A DNA stretch of 64,000 nucleotides from Chiridota heheva (GCA_020152595.1 JAIGNY010002171.1:968501-1032500), one strand, 5' to 3'; positions 38,004 to 52,445 are shown, counted from the stretch's first letter. The notes: generated by a model not told the origin, from the sequence alone. A program made the numbers and translations.

Positions 38004-40343
38004 GCAACGAAACTGGCCGCCGACTAAACCAAACAGATAAAACGGTACTGGGTTACGGAGATTCGGCAGTCAATATACGAGTTATTCATTCAATTTGCTT
38101 GTGTTTAGTTATACTGCCTGGCCTTTAATCGTTGTCATTGTTCATATCACTTTCCCACTGGCTAACTTACCTCGGAAGAAATCAGGAATAAACAGCTTCC
38201 ATAAAGGCGTTTAATATACGCATATTAGCACTGAATGTGTGCCATTGAGTCAAGTTGGGGATTAAGGAAGATAATTTCTCTATCTTTTGCATGGTGATTT
38301 ATTAGAGTGACTCCCCTCCCCCTCCCCACTCCTTCCCCCGCACTCTTTTGGCCTTTTCTAAGCAAATTCCGCCTATAAGTGGTCAATAGCAAATCTTATC
38401 TTTTATGAAAAATAAAGAACAAATTATTTCAACATCTTATTCTACAATAGATATTCAACATATGTTCAAGGTAAAAGGAACGACTGGCGTGGAAAGTCTA
38501 ATGTAGAAACTTGTCGCCCTCGTTCTTGACAAAGTATTCTTGACAAAGTATTGTTAAGTATGTATTATAACATAAGTTAAGATAATTTGTTTTAATAACT
38601 TAATATTAATCTCCAAACTTTCTTCAGGTAAATTATATTTACCCGTACTTTTATTTTTTTCTTCCGCACATCGAATGGTTTTTAAGCCTCAAACTCCCAA
38701 GAAAATCTAGTCTGAGTTTAGTCGCTCTACACAACGAAACTTGATTTTACACTTGAATATATTCTTACGGAATAAGCTTTTTGAACGTTTCTTACTTCCC
38801 TGTTCCCAGTTGTTTATAACAATAGCCAGACCATTTTCACGAAGAAAGACATTTATACTTCCGAATCATGAATTTATCGTACAAAGATTTTGAAATTTCC
38901 CTTTCCGGTGGCATATTTTTACTACTAGATGCCTAGTTGCTATAAAAATATTTCCTTCCCCACACACCCAAACTTAAAACCACTTTAAACTATACGGAAC
39001 ACTTTTTTTCTTCTTTTTTTTTTCTTTCTAATTTACTTCTTATTTTTCATTTTCTACAACTACTCTTCGTACTTCGGTGCTTAAAAACTTTAAAACCAAC
39101 CAAACAGCTAACTTATGAATCGCGTAACGGCGATCCCTTTCCTGTAACCATCTCTGCTTTAACGCAATTCTCTCTCCATGTTTGGATTTTTCTTTAGGAA
39201 CTTAAAAGAGTCCTTCGGGATCATACACAAAAATGAAACGCTTTTCTGTTCATTTCTTCACGTAAAAACCGTGAGGTTACGCCAAGGCTCCTGTATCGGG
39301 ATATTAATATCTAAATAGCATATCCCTGCCTGCACTTCTCCACATGTTAATGGAATTTGAACTTCTGAACGTATGAAGTCCAGGAAATGTGTTATATTTA
39401 GTTCACAGGAAAAGCCCTGATTTTTTTTTTTTTTTTTTTAACGCTAGAACAGAGAGAAAAGGATTGCACCATTCATCTTCAACAATTACATCAGACAGCA
39501 TTAACTGCTTGAGTAAAAGCACAAATATTTTGCGATTGCTTAGCTTAAGAAGTTCAAACCAAGGCACAAATAGAAGTTTCCGTTGGTGACGTTGTTGCAG
39601 GACATTTACGGTTTGTGAACAATGGCAAGTTTACTCATTTCATAGTTGGCTAAATGGTGTGTGTCTTTGTGTGATACATTATACCCATAGGCATGGCTTA
39701 AATGATCATACACGAAGTGGGTCAAGTCTGAGGAAGACGTAGCGTTATACATTTGTTGTTTACATCTACGCAGTGGCGGCTCTAAGGAGGGGGGCGGGGC
39801 TTTACCCCCATGAGATCGCTTTGTCGCCCACTTTCCCCAAAGGAAGTTTTGTAAAGTGACATGAGATCACCCCTCTCTTTCCCGCCCATGACAAAATCCT
39901 GCCGTCGCCACTCCATCTACGTTCTTTATGTTTCAACCTCCGCCACGTGGTCTGAAGTGTGTGTGTAGGACGTCCATGTCGCCCAGATTTAGAGTCCTGC
40001 CATTACTGTAGGAGGCGTGCTTTAGTTAATAAGTCAAAAGCATTTGACAACTCAGTAAAGAGACCCTAGTTCAGGCCCGGATTAAGGAGGGGGGCTGCAA
40101 CCTCAGGCCCCTGGAAAAATAGGCCAACAAAAGCATCTTTTTTGGGGGTTCTCTATGTCATAGACATACGCCTAATATACGCCTAATATACGCCTAATTG
40201 GCCTGCAAATACGGTTGAAACGGTAATGACGATGAAAAGCACTGTGCAGGCAAAGGGGTATGTATTAGTTCTCTTGGCTTTTTAAATATCCACGTGACTA
40301 TTGTTACACAGCGCCATTAATTTAAAAGTTCTTCTAGGCCTCA

Positions 40344-41168
<825 letters not shown>

Positions 41169-41222
41169 TCCATGTCCGCCTCGGCCTCGTAGAATATACA
41201 AGTTTCTATTTCTGATTTTTAG

Positions 41223-43166
41223 GCTGAAATTGATCCTCCTCTGGCTGACCTATTTCGTAGAGATGAATTAGATCTCTTTTCATGCTTACCATCAGACACT
41301 CTAAACACTCTGCATACCCAACGTAAAAAAGAAATTGATCAGAAAATAAAAGCAAGACTTATGCATACAAACCACTCTGTGGATGGTCAAGAAACTGCTA
41401 AGGTTTTAAGAATTGTCCTTCTTGGTAAAACTGGTGCTGGGAAAAGCGCTACTGCCAATAGTATCCTTGGAGAGTCCTACTTTCATGAGAATGCTGGAGC
41501 TCAAACTGAATTTAACCTAGTAGAGGATAAAGTCTGTAACATAGACGGATACGAGCTACAACTCCTCGATACACCTGGATTTTTTGACACGGAAAGAGCG
41601 CCAGAAGAAGTTTTGCGAGAACTTTCTAAAATTCCAGATATTTGTGCAGACGGAGTGCACGCTTTCTGTTTCATCATTAAAGCAACCGATCACCGATTCA
41701 CAGTACAAGAAGCAGATGTTTTTAAGTATGCAAAGGTATGTTCTATTATTTATCATTCAATCACGGTCACATAGAGGACAAGATCTAGGATGATATATTT
41801 TAGTCTGTTTGTACATACAAGCTTCTTGCTCCGGTATTTAACTGCCCCTGCCCATCAACACAGCATAATGTGCTCGAAAGCAAGAAATTGAAATTTGTAG
41901 ATGGCACTTTATTCTTACGATTTTAGTTCATGGGCGGGATTAGCCCTCCAAAAATAAGGGGGAAAGGAACAAAGTAAAGAAAAGAAGAAGAAGAAAAATC
42001 ATTAAATCACGGGAAGGGGGGGGGGATTCTTTTTGGCACCCTAATCGTAAGGTTTAAGGTCATAGAGATTTTTTTCAGATTCAAAAGGATTTTCGGTTAC
42101 GAATTCTACACCTCAAATGACATTAGTGACTATAATATTGACCATGATCAGATCACAATTTTCCCATTCTTACGAAACAAGACCACAACATTTCGATGCA
42201 AAACAAAAGTTCCTCAGCATTATCTGATGTGGGGCTAATTTTTGTACAATTGTCTGCAAGAAAAACGTTTATCTTTGGAATGACATGTAAGTTTAAAATT
42301 ATCAAAACGTTGCGTTTATCATTAATACAGTTCAATGGTAGGTATAGTAGTTACCTAGGTAGTGACGTCTAATCGTGATTCGGAAAAATGGTACAACTGT
42401 ATCTTTGTTGCAAGGAAATAATCTCGCTACGCCGCTGCTTCTACAGTATAAATGAAATAATTTGCACTCTGATTATGTTTTGCCTTTATTTGTTGGAAGT
42501 TTGTCTGATGTTTGTTAATGTTCTGTTTTTGATATAATTCATCTTCTTACCTTTCAGACGTGTCTTGGTGATGATGTTCTTAAATTCAGTGTAATTGTTT
42601 TCACTTATGCTGATGCTAAGTTTAAAAAAGGTACCACTCTGACAGAATACCTTGGCAATGCCACCGGGGAATTCAAGGAGATCATTGATGAAGTAGATGG
42701 ACGGATCATGGCAATTGACAATAAAACCGAATCAGAGTATGAACGGGTTCTACAAGTTAAAGGGTTGATATCATTATTTCGGAAAGTTCAACAGAATCAA
42801 AAACGAGTGTACTCCAATGAGTTGTTTCAGTTTGCAAAGGAAGAGAAAACCAAGCTGAGAAACTTACAAAAAAAGCTTTTCCAAGAAATAGTGAGTCCTA
42901 TTCAGTACAAAACCAGGAAGAAAACATATTCCCAAGAGGCATGTTTTTCCCAACTAGAAAATGCTGATAAACCAGAAGGAATAAACAACAATGGCGATTT
43001 TCAAAGTTGTGGAGCAGCCACGAAGGATAAGTTCACGGTAGTTCCGGAAATGAGACCCAAAAGCTGTCCTATAGAAATTCCAGAGCTCAAGGCTCAGTAC
43101 TCAAGTCAAGACTTTTCAATAATATTGGGCCAACAGCATATCTTGCGACCTCCGAAGATCTCATGA
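41223..43166 (+). CDS. GIMAP/AIG1-family GTPase, two exons, frameshifted
   Basis: Exon 41223-41735 (171 codons, phase 0 at both ends) follows an AG acceptor and ends at a GTATGT donor. Exon 42559-43166 follows TTTCAG. The first exon opens with 46 codons of non-GTPase sequence ([19 protein letters not shown]), so coding exons or a 5' part lie upstream. The GTPase region has G1 [10 protein letters not shown]3 DTPGFFD, and the GIMAP conserved box [19 protein letters not shown]. In exon 2 there is TYAD at the G4 position and AIDNKTE at G5. GIMAP proteins are septin-like GTPases that often sit on membranes; outside vertebrates they are commonly expanded in aquatic invertebrates. Exon 2 has a one-base deletion at the T run 42599-42601: VIV is in one frame and FTYADAKF in the next. 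Either the copy is a pseudogene or the assembly dropped a T. Direct ~7-kb repeats lie on both sides. Confidence 0.88.
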
Positions 43167-43738
43167 TCAATCCTCTTAGTTGCAAATCAGAAGAAATAAA
43201 AAGTGAAGATTTACCACACAGAACTAGCTCTCGAATGGATATAGCAAGCAACTCTGTGCTAGGGAGATCATTTCTTGATGTTATTGGGGCTGATACAACT
43301 ACTCACAATTATGCTGGTAATGAGGACTTGATGCCGAGAGGGGTCCGGAATCCCTCTTCAAGAAGCTACACAGAGTCAAGAAATGCAACAAGAGAACAAG
43401 ACCGAAGGTATTCAGAATCTTCTATCTCGAAACATTCAAAAGAAAATGAACTCAATAATGAGTTGTTTGATGCCACGAAGACATATATTAACTATCTTCG
43501 ACGAAATGCGGACTGGCTACATCTTAATCTTCCAGAAAGAGAAGTGTACGAGAAAATCAATCAAAATCTCTCAGAAGGTGCTGCAATGTACTTTACGAGA
43601 CAAGACATAATAGATTCCTTTAAAGCAATGTTTGAACCGGAACAGGGATACCAAAAGTCACTGGAAACTAAAACTGAACAATTCTTATACAACAAACTGC
43701 AGAAACGTGAAGAAATGCCACCTGAAGAAGTGTCATGA
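43163..43738 (+). CDS. Probable C-terminal extension of the GIMAP-like protein (unknown domain)
   Basis: A 191-codon open frame starts in a 4-bp ATGA overlap with the stop of the GTPase frame and ends at TGA 43738. It has no splice acceptor of its own and is unlikely to be translated separately in an animal. The simplest reading is that a one- or two-base indel near 43100-43165 broke a single C-terminal tail. The sequence is hydrophilic, Ser/Glu/Arg-rich in its first half, then probably helical (NLPEREVYEKINQNLSEG, FTRQDIIDSFKAMF, QFLYNKLQKREEMPPEEVS). No transmembrane segment. I do not recognise a domain. Confidence 0.6.
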   Translation: MINPLSCKSEEIKSEDLPHRTSSRMDIASNSVLGRSFLDVIGADTTTHNYAGNEDLMPRGVRNPSSRSYTESRNATREQDRRYSESSISKHSKENELNNELFDATKTYINYLRRNADWLHLNLPEREVYEKINQNLSEGAAMYFTRQDIIDSFKAMFEPEQGYQKSLETKTEQFLYNKLQKREEMPPEEVS

Positions 43739-44030
43739 AGTTATTGGAAGCATAAATTATATATTTTTTGCTTATCCACATCCACGTGCACAACCTCGTA
43801 CAGGCTGTAGTATCTCTTAGAGTCACCATAGAATAGAAATCCCTGTTCACCTAAATATTGATAACTCCCATTCAAATTGGTATTTGCACAAAGAAATGAA
43901 AGTTTATAATCAAGAAAACATAAATTCCTACTTAAAATATTAATGCATACGTCCTAGTTAAAATAATCAATTGAAAATACTAACAACTTGAAAAGTTAAT
44001 TTCGTATTGCCTAATGTCAGAATGTAGTCA

Positions 44031-44520
44031 ATGATGCATTTCTCTACACAGCCAAGGCTGACATGTGGGCCCAATGTAGGCTATAATATGGTTTTCCTGT
44101 ATCGGCCCACGTGTATTTGTCCAAAGAATTTACGTGAGGCCATATTTGCTTATAGGCACGCCATGTGTGTGTGTGTTACATGGGTACAATACGGGGCGTG
44201 TATGGGATATGTTACGCCGTGGGTTTACAAGGGGCATCTCATCTTGGAGTCTAGTTTGGGAACACATGTATATTGATTTTATAAAGAACTTTTGACTACA
44301 GCATGTCGGACTTAAAAGAATAAAGTAATCATCATCATAGAAGCCAGATGGGATATAACATTGTGGGTTTCATATGGGCAATCCTATAAATGGTTTTGCC
44401 CATATAAAACAGTAAAACCCATGTGGAACAAACGTGGGCAGGTTCATGCCCATATAAGCCCATAAATCACACGTAAAGCAAAAATGGTACCCATATGTTA
44501 TTGCTGGCTGGGTTACCATT
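44031..44520. repeat. Dispersed element rich in CCCATATAA/ATGGGC motifs
   Basis: Two adjacent blocks (about 44031-44280 and 44335-44520) are full of short direct and inverted motifs such as GCCCATATAAGCCCAT, AAACCCATGTGG and TACCCATATG. They look like a low-complexity MITE or SINE derivative. Exact ends and class were not determined. Confidence 0.4.
44319..44324 (+). terminator. Candidate polyadenylation signal of the GIMAP-like gene
   Basis: AATAAA about 580 bp after the stop at 43738. It is the first canonical hexamer I noticed downstream on the plus strand. Confidence 0.35.
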
Positions 44521-44689
44521 AGAGGGTAAGTGACAATTATTGAATGAAATAACTAAATGCTAGAGAAATAATGCTTGAACACGGAAAATTAACACAATAA
44601 GTCCAAAAAATTGAAATAAAGGACGGGTTCCACAAAGAGATGTCTACAATGTATAGTAGTTGTGCTTTGACAGACATGAAGATTTTTAG

Positions 44690-46765
44690 AGTCTGATTTC
44701 ATTTATTTGTTCATTCACAACTTGACATTGGATAACAAGAAAATTACAAAATAATTAATAATAAAAAATTTGTAGCAAAATATAGATAAGTGAACAGTCA
44801 TATGTACATAATAGAATCAATTATATCAAGTTCTCAAAAAATACATATTTACAATGAAAATTCTAATCAATGACAATTAATATGATAAATTACTGATATA
44901 TGCAAGTTTGGATTGGGAGTGATTGCAAAAACTCTAGTGAGCTTAACATGGCAAACACTCCCATGGCTATAGAGCAAGCAAACTGATACATACTGTAGTT
45001 ACTGACAACCCCCCCCCCCTTCCCGCCCCGCATAGTTTCCCTTAAACTAACATATAATTTAAATTAACCAAGGAGGCTCCATAGTCCCACATACCATCCC
45101 TACACACAATCATTCCACCCCAGTAACACTACCCTAAAAAGGAAAAAGAATAATGTAATCTGTGCTTATAAAGTACTTCTTAAGATAATTCTTTATATTG
45201 GCTATAGAATGAAAAGATTTATCACGTAATTGCAGGGAATTCCAAACATTTACTAATCGATTTCTTAAGCTCTTTTGGGCATTGTTGTTATTGCAGGGAA
45301 GAGCGTGAAAGTCATTACGTTGTCGGGTTTTGTAGCTGTAGATCTGGCTGTGTCTTAAGCTCTTTTGGGCATTGTTGCTATTGCAGGAAAGAACGTGAAA
45401 GTCATTACGTTGTCGGGTATTGTAGCTGTGGATCTAGCTGTTCCTTAAACTCTTTTGGGAATTGTAGCTATTGCAGGGAAGAGCGTGAAAGTCTTTACGT
45501 TGTCGGGTATTGTAGCTGTAGAACTGGCTGTTCCTTAAACTCTTTTGAGCATTGTTGCTATTGCAGGGAAGAGCGTGAAAGTCATTTCATTATTGGGTAT
45601 TGTAGCTGTGGATCTGGCTGTTTCTTAAGCTCTTTTTGGGCATTGTTGCTATTGCAGGGAAAAGCGTGGAAGTCATTACATTGTCGGGTATTGTATTTGT
45701 GGCTCTGGCTGTTTCTTAAGCTCTTTTGGGCATTGTTGCTATTGCAGGGAAAAGCGTGAAAGTCATTTTATTGTCGGGTTTTGTAGCTGTGGATCTGGCT
45801 GTTTCTTAAACTCTTTTGAGCATTGTTGCTTATTGCAGAGAAGAACGTGAAAGTCATTACGTTGTCGGGTATTGTAGCTGTGGATCTGACTGTTTTGAGT
45901 ATCAAAGGTTTTATTTGTTGAATACTGTTAAAACATCTAAACATGAATGAAGCAATACTTCGGCTAGTAACATCTAGTAAATGACCATATGGATCACTGG
46001 TAGCTATGTGACGGATGGCTTTCTGTGGAATAATACAATTTGTTTAGGTTAGATTTGTTTGACAAACAATATGAGAGATGTGGTAATATCAAACTTAAGT
46101 GAATACAATGCCAAATATTTTTATGCAAGAAATGTTTATGCTTAGTTAGGATTCCCACACTTTTTGCAAGAGATACAGAAATGACATTAACATGATTGGA
46201 CCATGATAGTTCGGAATCTATTAGGACGCCAAGGAATCTTATTTTATCAGTATGAACGATAGGTTTACCATTGACTCGGTACAAATATTAAAATCATGAT
46301 GGCAATTACCAAGCACCACGTAATTTGTCTTAGCAATATTTGAAGATCATTTATTTGCATTGAACCAGTCATGAAATTGATTAATTTCATTACATAGGTC
46401 TATGTTATCTTCTAACCTTTTAGGATTTTCTTCAGAGAAAAATATATTTGTGTCGTCAGCAAATTACACAGGGGATGAAGTAGTAGGTACTTTACTTATA
46501 TCAATCATATAATAATAACCACAATGGGCCAAGGATTGAGCCTTGTGAGACTCCGATCTGAAGGTTCCGATCATGCACCATTGCTAAATTGTTTCCTATT
46601 CATATAGCTATAGAACCATGACACATATACCTTGTATTCCGTAATGAGACAGCTTGGATATGAGAATGTTATGATGAATAGTGTTGAATGCCTTTGAAAG
46701 GTCTAAGAAAATACCAACTATAGTAAGCTTTTTATCCAACGCATCATGCTATTTATCCAGGGTTG
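44690..46765 (-). mobile_element. Jockey/CR1-group LINE remnant B
   Basis: Paralogue of the LINE at 32953-35930. On the minus strand it keeps GVSQGSILGPL (RT motif around 46540, intact here but frameshifted in copy A), FADDTNIFF (near 46450), KIRFLGVLIDSELSWSNHVN, GILTKHKHFLHKN, LSLILPHLSYCL and the 90-bp array. Frameshifts and the missing 5' half show it is inactive. Confidence 0.85.
45257..45895 (-). repeat. 90-bp in-frame minisatellite inside the LINE RT C-terminus (B)
   Basis: About 7 copies of the same 90-bp, 30-codon unit as at 33512-35050, more diverged from one another than in copy A (for example GTAGAACTGG, TTTTTGGGC and GCTTATTGCAG variants). Confidence 0.9.
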
Positions 46766-47130
46766 TAGGAAGAATTTTAAAAGTGTTTGTGTGTGGGGGG
46801 GGGGGCACGACCACTTAGGGGCACTTCCCAAAGTCATATGCATATGTCCGCCTCTATCTGTAGACAAAAGGGGCACTTCATCTTTAGTAAGGGGTAATTT
46901 TACAGTGGGAACCCATTTCCCTGTATATGGGACTGACAAAAGTTGATTAGTTTCCTACTATTAGGTCAGTAATTAAGGGGCATTTTGTTTTGAAAGGGGC
47001 ACTTTCGTAATATTTTGTTTAAAGTGTGTGCAAATTCCACCAGTTCTTGCACCTTAGACAGTAATTGAGGGGCACTTCTTTTTTAAAAGGGGCACTTTTG
47101 TCATTTTTCAGAAAAGTGGGGGCCCATTCC
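46766..47130 (+). repeat. GGGGCACTT dispersed repeat (copy B)
   Basis: Matches 35931-36290, including ATGTCCGCCTCTATCTGTAG-type sequence and GGGGCACTTTTGTCAT. It is adjacent to the LINE 5' break, as in copy A. Confidence 0.6.
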
Positions 47131-47972
47131 CCCTCCCCCTCCCCACCTCTTCTTTTATTCAATGAATTAGGCTACTTTACCACTGACCAGGCGCCTTTAG
47201 GGTCATGTTGCAACCCTGAATTTGCACGTGAAGTTTTTTTCTTCATAGCTATGCGAATAACATGATTTAATTTATGACGATACAAACGATAATTTGATTT
47301 ATTAGAATCCAAAGGATGCCTCAATGAGACTTTTAAAGTTTATTTTTTTGTTTTGATAGATGTAAGAATGCCACTTGTAATCCATAGATGTCTTTTATGT
47401 TTGTTTGTCATTTGAATGAAGGGAAAACATTCATTATAATGCTGACAAATTATCACAATAAGCATTATTTACATCATATTCATTATGCACAAAACTCCAG
47501 TCTACACTACCAACTTTAAAAGTAAAATTGATAACTTTAATCTGAGAATAATTTCTAGTTTTGTGACCTTTAAAACCCGTTTTTTGTTTTTGTTTTTTTG
47601 TGTGCAGAAAATGAGGTAATGATCAATTAACTGGTTAAGTTGGTTATTATCAGATTATATCACCTGATAAGAAAGCATCACGCTGAGATGCATTAGTTTG
47701 CCTCTTTGCTCCTTTAAGTGAAGTTTTTGAAGACACAAGCATGACGTTTCCAACATGCAGGGATTTTATTTGACCTTAGTAAAGCACCAGAGAGCTCATT
47801 ACATGAGCTAGGCAAGCTTTAGGTCCCTGAGGTTCAATCCCTGGCGGGTCTTCATGCACCAGTCTGCCAGTGCTTAAATCTGGTTTATCAAACGGCCGTG
47901 CCATAGCTATATAACCTTAGCTGTTAAGAAAGGGATGTAAGCTTCCCGCCAATAAAGCAATGATTTGATTGA
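47131..47972. other. Block present only in duplication copy B
   Basis: Copy A joins GGGGGCCCATT directly to CTGTGAGATC; copy B has about 840 bp between. The block ends with a tRNA-like stretch carrying GGTTCAATCCC (B box, 47831-47841) and a tail near CAATAAAGCAATGATTTGAT. This suggests a SINE or mixed insertion in B, although deletion from A is equally possible. No ORF of note. Confidence 0.6.
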
Positions 47973-48353
47973 TTCTGTGAGATCATATTTACATGCACAA
48001 AATGTACAATGACAAAATAAATAAACACAAGAAATCAAATATGAGGCTATATTCCATTAGCAAACAAAATATTTTGCGCAATGAAAAGGAAAACACTAAA
48101 AGTTTAACCCAACTGGGTAGTGGTTTTGATCATAAGTAAAATGAAATAGATGTCACTGAAAACAGGATAAATAAAAAACAAGCATGACGTTTCCAACATG
48201 AAGGGAATTTTCCTTGACCTTCAATTAACACAAAGCATCAGAGCGTGTATAGCATGAGTTTGGCATATACTAGCAAAGAGACCCTCTGACTGTAGTAATG
48301 GAAATATCAAATGAACTTAGGTTAGGCAAGATGGTGACCTGTTTTTATATTAT

Positions 48354-48390
48354 GACTGGTTAGCTCAGTTAGTAGAGCCCCCATAGGCGT
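48354..48390 (+). mobile_element. tRNA-like SINE head remnant (B)
   Basis: CTGGTTAGCTCAGTTAGTAG; A-box copy at 48361-48371 with one change from copy A. No B box follows. Confidence 0.35.
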
Positions 48391-48536
48391 GCGGGACTTT
48401 TTATTGGGGGGAGGGGAATGAGCACTTTTGCCCGAAAATTCTTGAAAATGCATATATTTGTACATGCATGCAAAACTGTAGGTTAAAAGGTTAAGATCCA
48501 GCGTTACTGAGGGGTGGCACGGCATCAGATTTTTTG

Positions 48537-48763
<227 letters not shown>

Positions 48764-51701
48764 ACAATGAGATAATTCTCAGTTACGTTTTATACATTTT
48801 TGGGAAATTCCATACAATGTTTGGTAAATCTTTACAATCTTTGGAAATTCCCTTCATTCTCGTGCAGTTTTGAATTTTCCTTCATTTTGGGGCAAAATTT
48901 CTTCGATTTCGGTAGCTTTTGTTCAGGAAATTTATAGGCTCAGAAATTTCCTTTATTCTCATTTTTGGAAAATTTCTTTCACTATTTTGGTGCAATTTTT
49001 CTTCGATTTTCGGTAACTTTTCTTCATAGAAGGAAAACTTATATTGTGTTCAGGGTTGTTTATTTCAGTGAAGATCCATTTGTTTTTAATATTTTACTTC
49101 ATAATAGTTCAATTATATTTTATTGTTATACAGTTCAACATATTAGAAAACATCATTTTCAATGCAAGAAAATATAAAAAAGCGTAATTGATGTGTTCCT
49201 GCAAAAAAAACGAAATTGCTCATATTGTACTTGGGTCAGTATAATCATTAAAAATCTGAGATTGACGTAATAGAAAAGCAAGGAAAACGAGTAAAATGAT
49301 GTAAAGCAATACAAGGATAACCGCAGCATCGTCAGAATGATACCGAGGCCTGTCACCCAAGTTGTTTTTTCCGATCATGTAAGTCTTCAAAGACCTCTGT
49401 CATATTGTTCTATCCAAAGAAGCAGATTTTAGCAACGAAACTGGCCGCCGACTAAACCAAACAGATAAAACGGTACTTGGTTGGAGATTCTGTTAGTCAA
49501 TATACGAGTTGTTCATTCAATTTGCTTGTGTTGAGTTATACTGCCCGCCACTTAATTGTTGTCATTGTTCATATTACTTTCCCACTGGCTAACTTACCTC
49601 GGAACAAATCAGGAATAAAGAGCTTCCATAAAGGCGCTTAAAATACGCATATTAGCATTGAATGTACTACCAGTGCATTTTTGAAAGCACTTTCACTGTG
49701 TGCCATTTGAGTCAAGTTGGGGATTAAGGAAAATAATTTCTTTATCTTTTGTATGGTGGTTTATTAGAGTGACCCCCTCCCCCGCACACTTCTGACTTTT
49801 TCTAAGCAAATCCCGCCTATAAGTGGTCAATAGCAAATCTGATCTTTTCTGAAAAATGAAGAAAGAAAAATTTCAACATCTTATTCTACAATAGATATTC
49901 AACATATGTTCAAGGTAAAAGAAATGACTGGCGTGGAAAGTCTAATGTAGAAACTTGTCGCCCTCGTTCTCACTTTCTTGACAAAGTATTGTTAAGTATG
50001 TATTATAACATAAGTTAAGTTAATTTGTTTTAATAACTTAATATTAATCTCCAAACTTTCTTCAGGTAAATTATATTACCCCATACTATTTTTTTTTTCT
50101 TCCGGACATCGAATGGTTTTTAAGCCTCAAAGTCTCAAGAAAATCTAGTCTGATTTCAGTCTCTCTACACAACGAAACTTGATTTTATACTTGAATATAT
50201 TCTTAACGAAATAAGCTTTTTAAACGTTTCTTACTTCCCTGTTCCCAGTTGTTCATAACAATAGCCGGACCATTTTCACGAAGAAAGACATTTATACTTC
50301 CGAATCATGAATTTATCGTACAAAGATTTTGAAATGTCCCTTTCCAGTGGCATATTTTTACTACTAGATGCCTAGTTGTTATGTAAATATTCCCTCCCCC
50401 ACACACCCAAACTTAGAACCACTTTAAACTATACGGAACACTTTTTTTCTCCTTTTTTTTTCTTCTTCTAATTTACTTCTTTTTTTTAATTCTCTACAAC
50501 TACTCTTCATACTTCAGTGCTTAAAAACTTTAAAACCAACCAAAGAGCTAACTTATGAATCGCGTAACGGCGATTCTTTCCCTGTAACCATCTCTGCTTT
50601 AACGCAATTCTCTCTCCATGTTTGGATTTTTTTTTTAGAAACTTGAAAGAGTCCTTCGGGATCATGCACAAAAATAAAACGCTTTTCGGTTCATTTGTTC
50701 ACGTTAAAACTGTGAGGTTACGCACAAGGCTCCTGTACCAGTGATATTGATATCGAAGTAGCATATCCCTGCCTGTACTTCCCCGTTTTATTTGTTTACA
50801 AACATGCGAATGGAATTTTAACTTCTCAACGTATGAATTCCGGGCAATGTGTTATATTTAGTTCACAGGAAAAGCCCTAATTTAAAAAAGAAAAGATCCA
50901 ACGCCAGAACATGGAGGAAAGGATTGCATTCAACAATTACATCAAAAAGCAGTTAAAAGCACAAATATTTTGCGATTGCTTTGCTTAAGAAGTTCAAAAC
51001 AAGGCACAAATAGAAGTTTCCGTTGGTGACGTTGTTGCAGGACAATTACGGTTTGTGAACAATGGCAAGTTTACTCATTTCATAGTTGGCTAAATGGTGT
51101 GTCTTTGTGTGATACATTATACCCATAGGCATGGCTTAAATGATCATACACGAAGTAGGTCAAGTCTGAGAAAGACGTAGCGTTATACATTTGTTGTTTA
51201 TATCTACGCAGTGGCGGCACTAAGAAGGGGGGAAGGGGATTTTCCCCACGAGATTGCTTTGTCGCCCACTTTCCCCTAGGAAGTTTTGTAAAGTGACATG
51301 AGATCACCCTTCTCTTGCTCCGCCACATGGGTTGTGTGTGTGTAGTGGGACGTCCATGTCGCCCGAATTTAGAGTCCTGCCATTACTGTAGGAGGCGTGC
51401 TTGAGTTAATCAAAATGCGTTAAAAAGTCAATAGCATATGACACCTCAGTAAAAAGGGGGCTGCAACCTCAGACCCCTGGAAAAATAAGCCCACAAAAGC
51501 ATTTTTTGTTTGTTTTGGTTCTCTATGTCATAGACTTTTTGTTTGTGAAAAAATACGCCTAATAGGCCTGCCGGTAATGACGATGAAAAGCACTGCGCAG
51601 GCAAAAGGGTAATACATTAGTAATGCGCACTCAGTGGCTATTTGAATACCCACGTGACTATTGTTACACAGCGCCATTACATCAAAAGTCGTTCTCAAGG
51701 C

Positions 51702-51704
<3 letters not shown>

Positions 51705-51787
<83 letters not shown>
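51705..51787. repeat. TA microsatellite at the duplication/Maverick boundary
   Basis: (TA)n of about 82 bp, ending copy B and directly followed by AGTAGTATAGAGGGTGC, where the Maverick-associated sequence begins. Confidence 0.93.
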
Positions 51788-51789
<2 letters not shown>

Positions 51790-52445
51790 TAGTATAGAGG
51801 GTGCAGGATCACCCCAGGATCGGACCTTGAGGATCAGCCCCAGGATCGGACCTTGAGGATCAGCCCCAGGATCGGACCTTGAGGATCAGCCCCAGGATCG
51901 GACCTTGAGGATCAGCCCCAGGATCGGCCCTTGAGGATCAGCCCAGGATCGGACCTGAAGATCTACCGTCCAGGATCAGCCCCTCGAGGATCACCCCTCT
52001 AGGATCAACCTCCAAGATCACCCCTTGAAGATCTACCGTCCAGGATCACCCTCCAAGATTACCCCTCCAAGATTACCTCCCAGGATCGGACCTTGAGGAT
52101 CAACCCCTCCAAGATCACCCCTTGAAGATCTAAGGTCCAGGATCAGCCCTCGAGGATCACCCCTCTAGGATCAACCTCCAAGATCACCCCTTGAAGATCT
52201 ACCGTCCAGGATCACCCCTCCAAGATTACCCTCCAAGATTACCTCCCAGGATCGGACCTGAGGATCAACCCCTCCAAGATTACCCCTTGAAGATCTACCG
52301 TCCAGATCACCCCTCCAAGATTACCCTCTAGGATTACCTCTCCAAGATTACCCTTAAGGATTACCCCTCCAAGATTACCTCCAAGATCAGCCCTTAAGAT
52401 CAGCCCCTTAAGATTACCCTTCAGGATCACTCCTTCAGGATCGCT
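51788..52445. repeat. GGATC-rich subterminal tandem block, left arm
   Basis: Irregular short units such as CAGGATCGGACCTTGAGGAT, CCAAGATCACCCCTTGAAG and CCTCCAAGATTACC. The reverse complement starts at 63893 and runs off the window. It sits between the TA microsatellite and the integrase, where a Polinton terminal or subterminal repeat is expected. AGTAGTATAG at 51788 is a possible element end. Confidence 0.75.
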
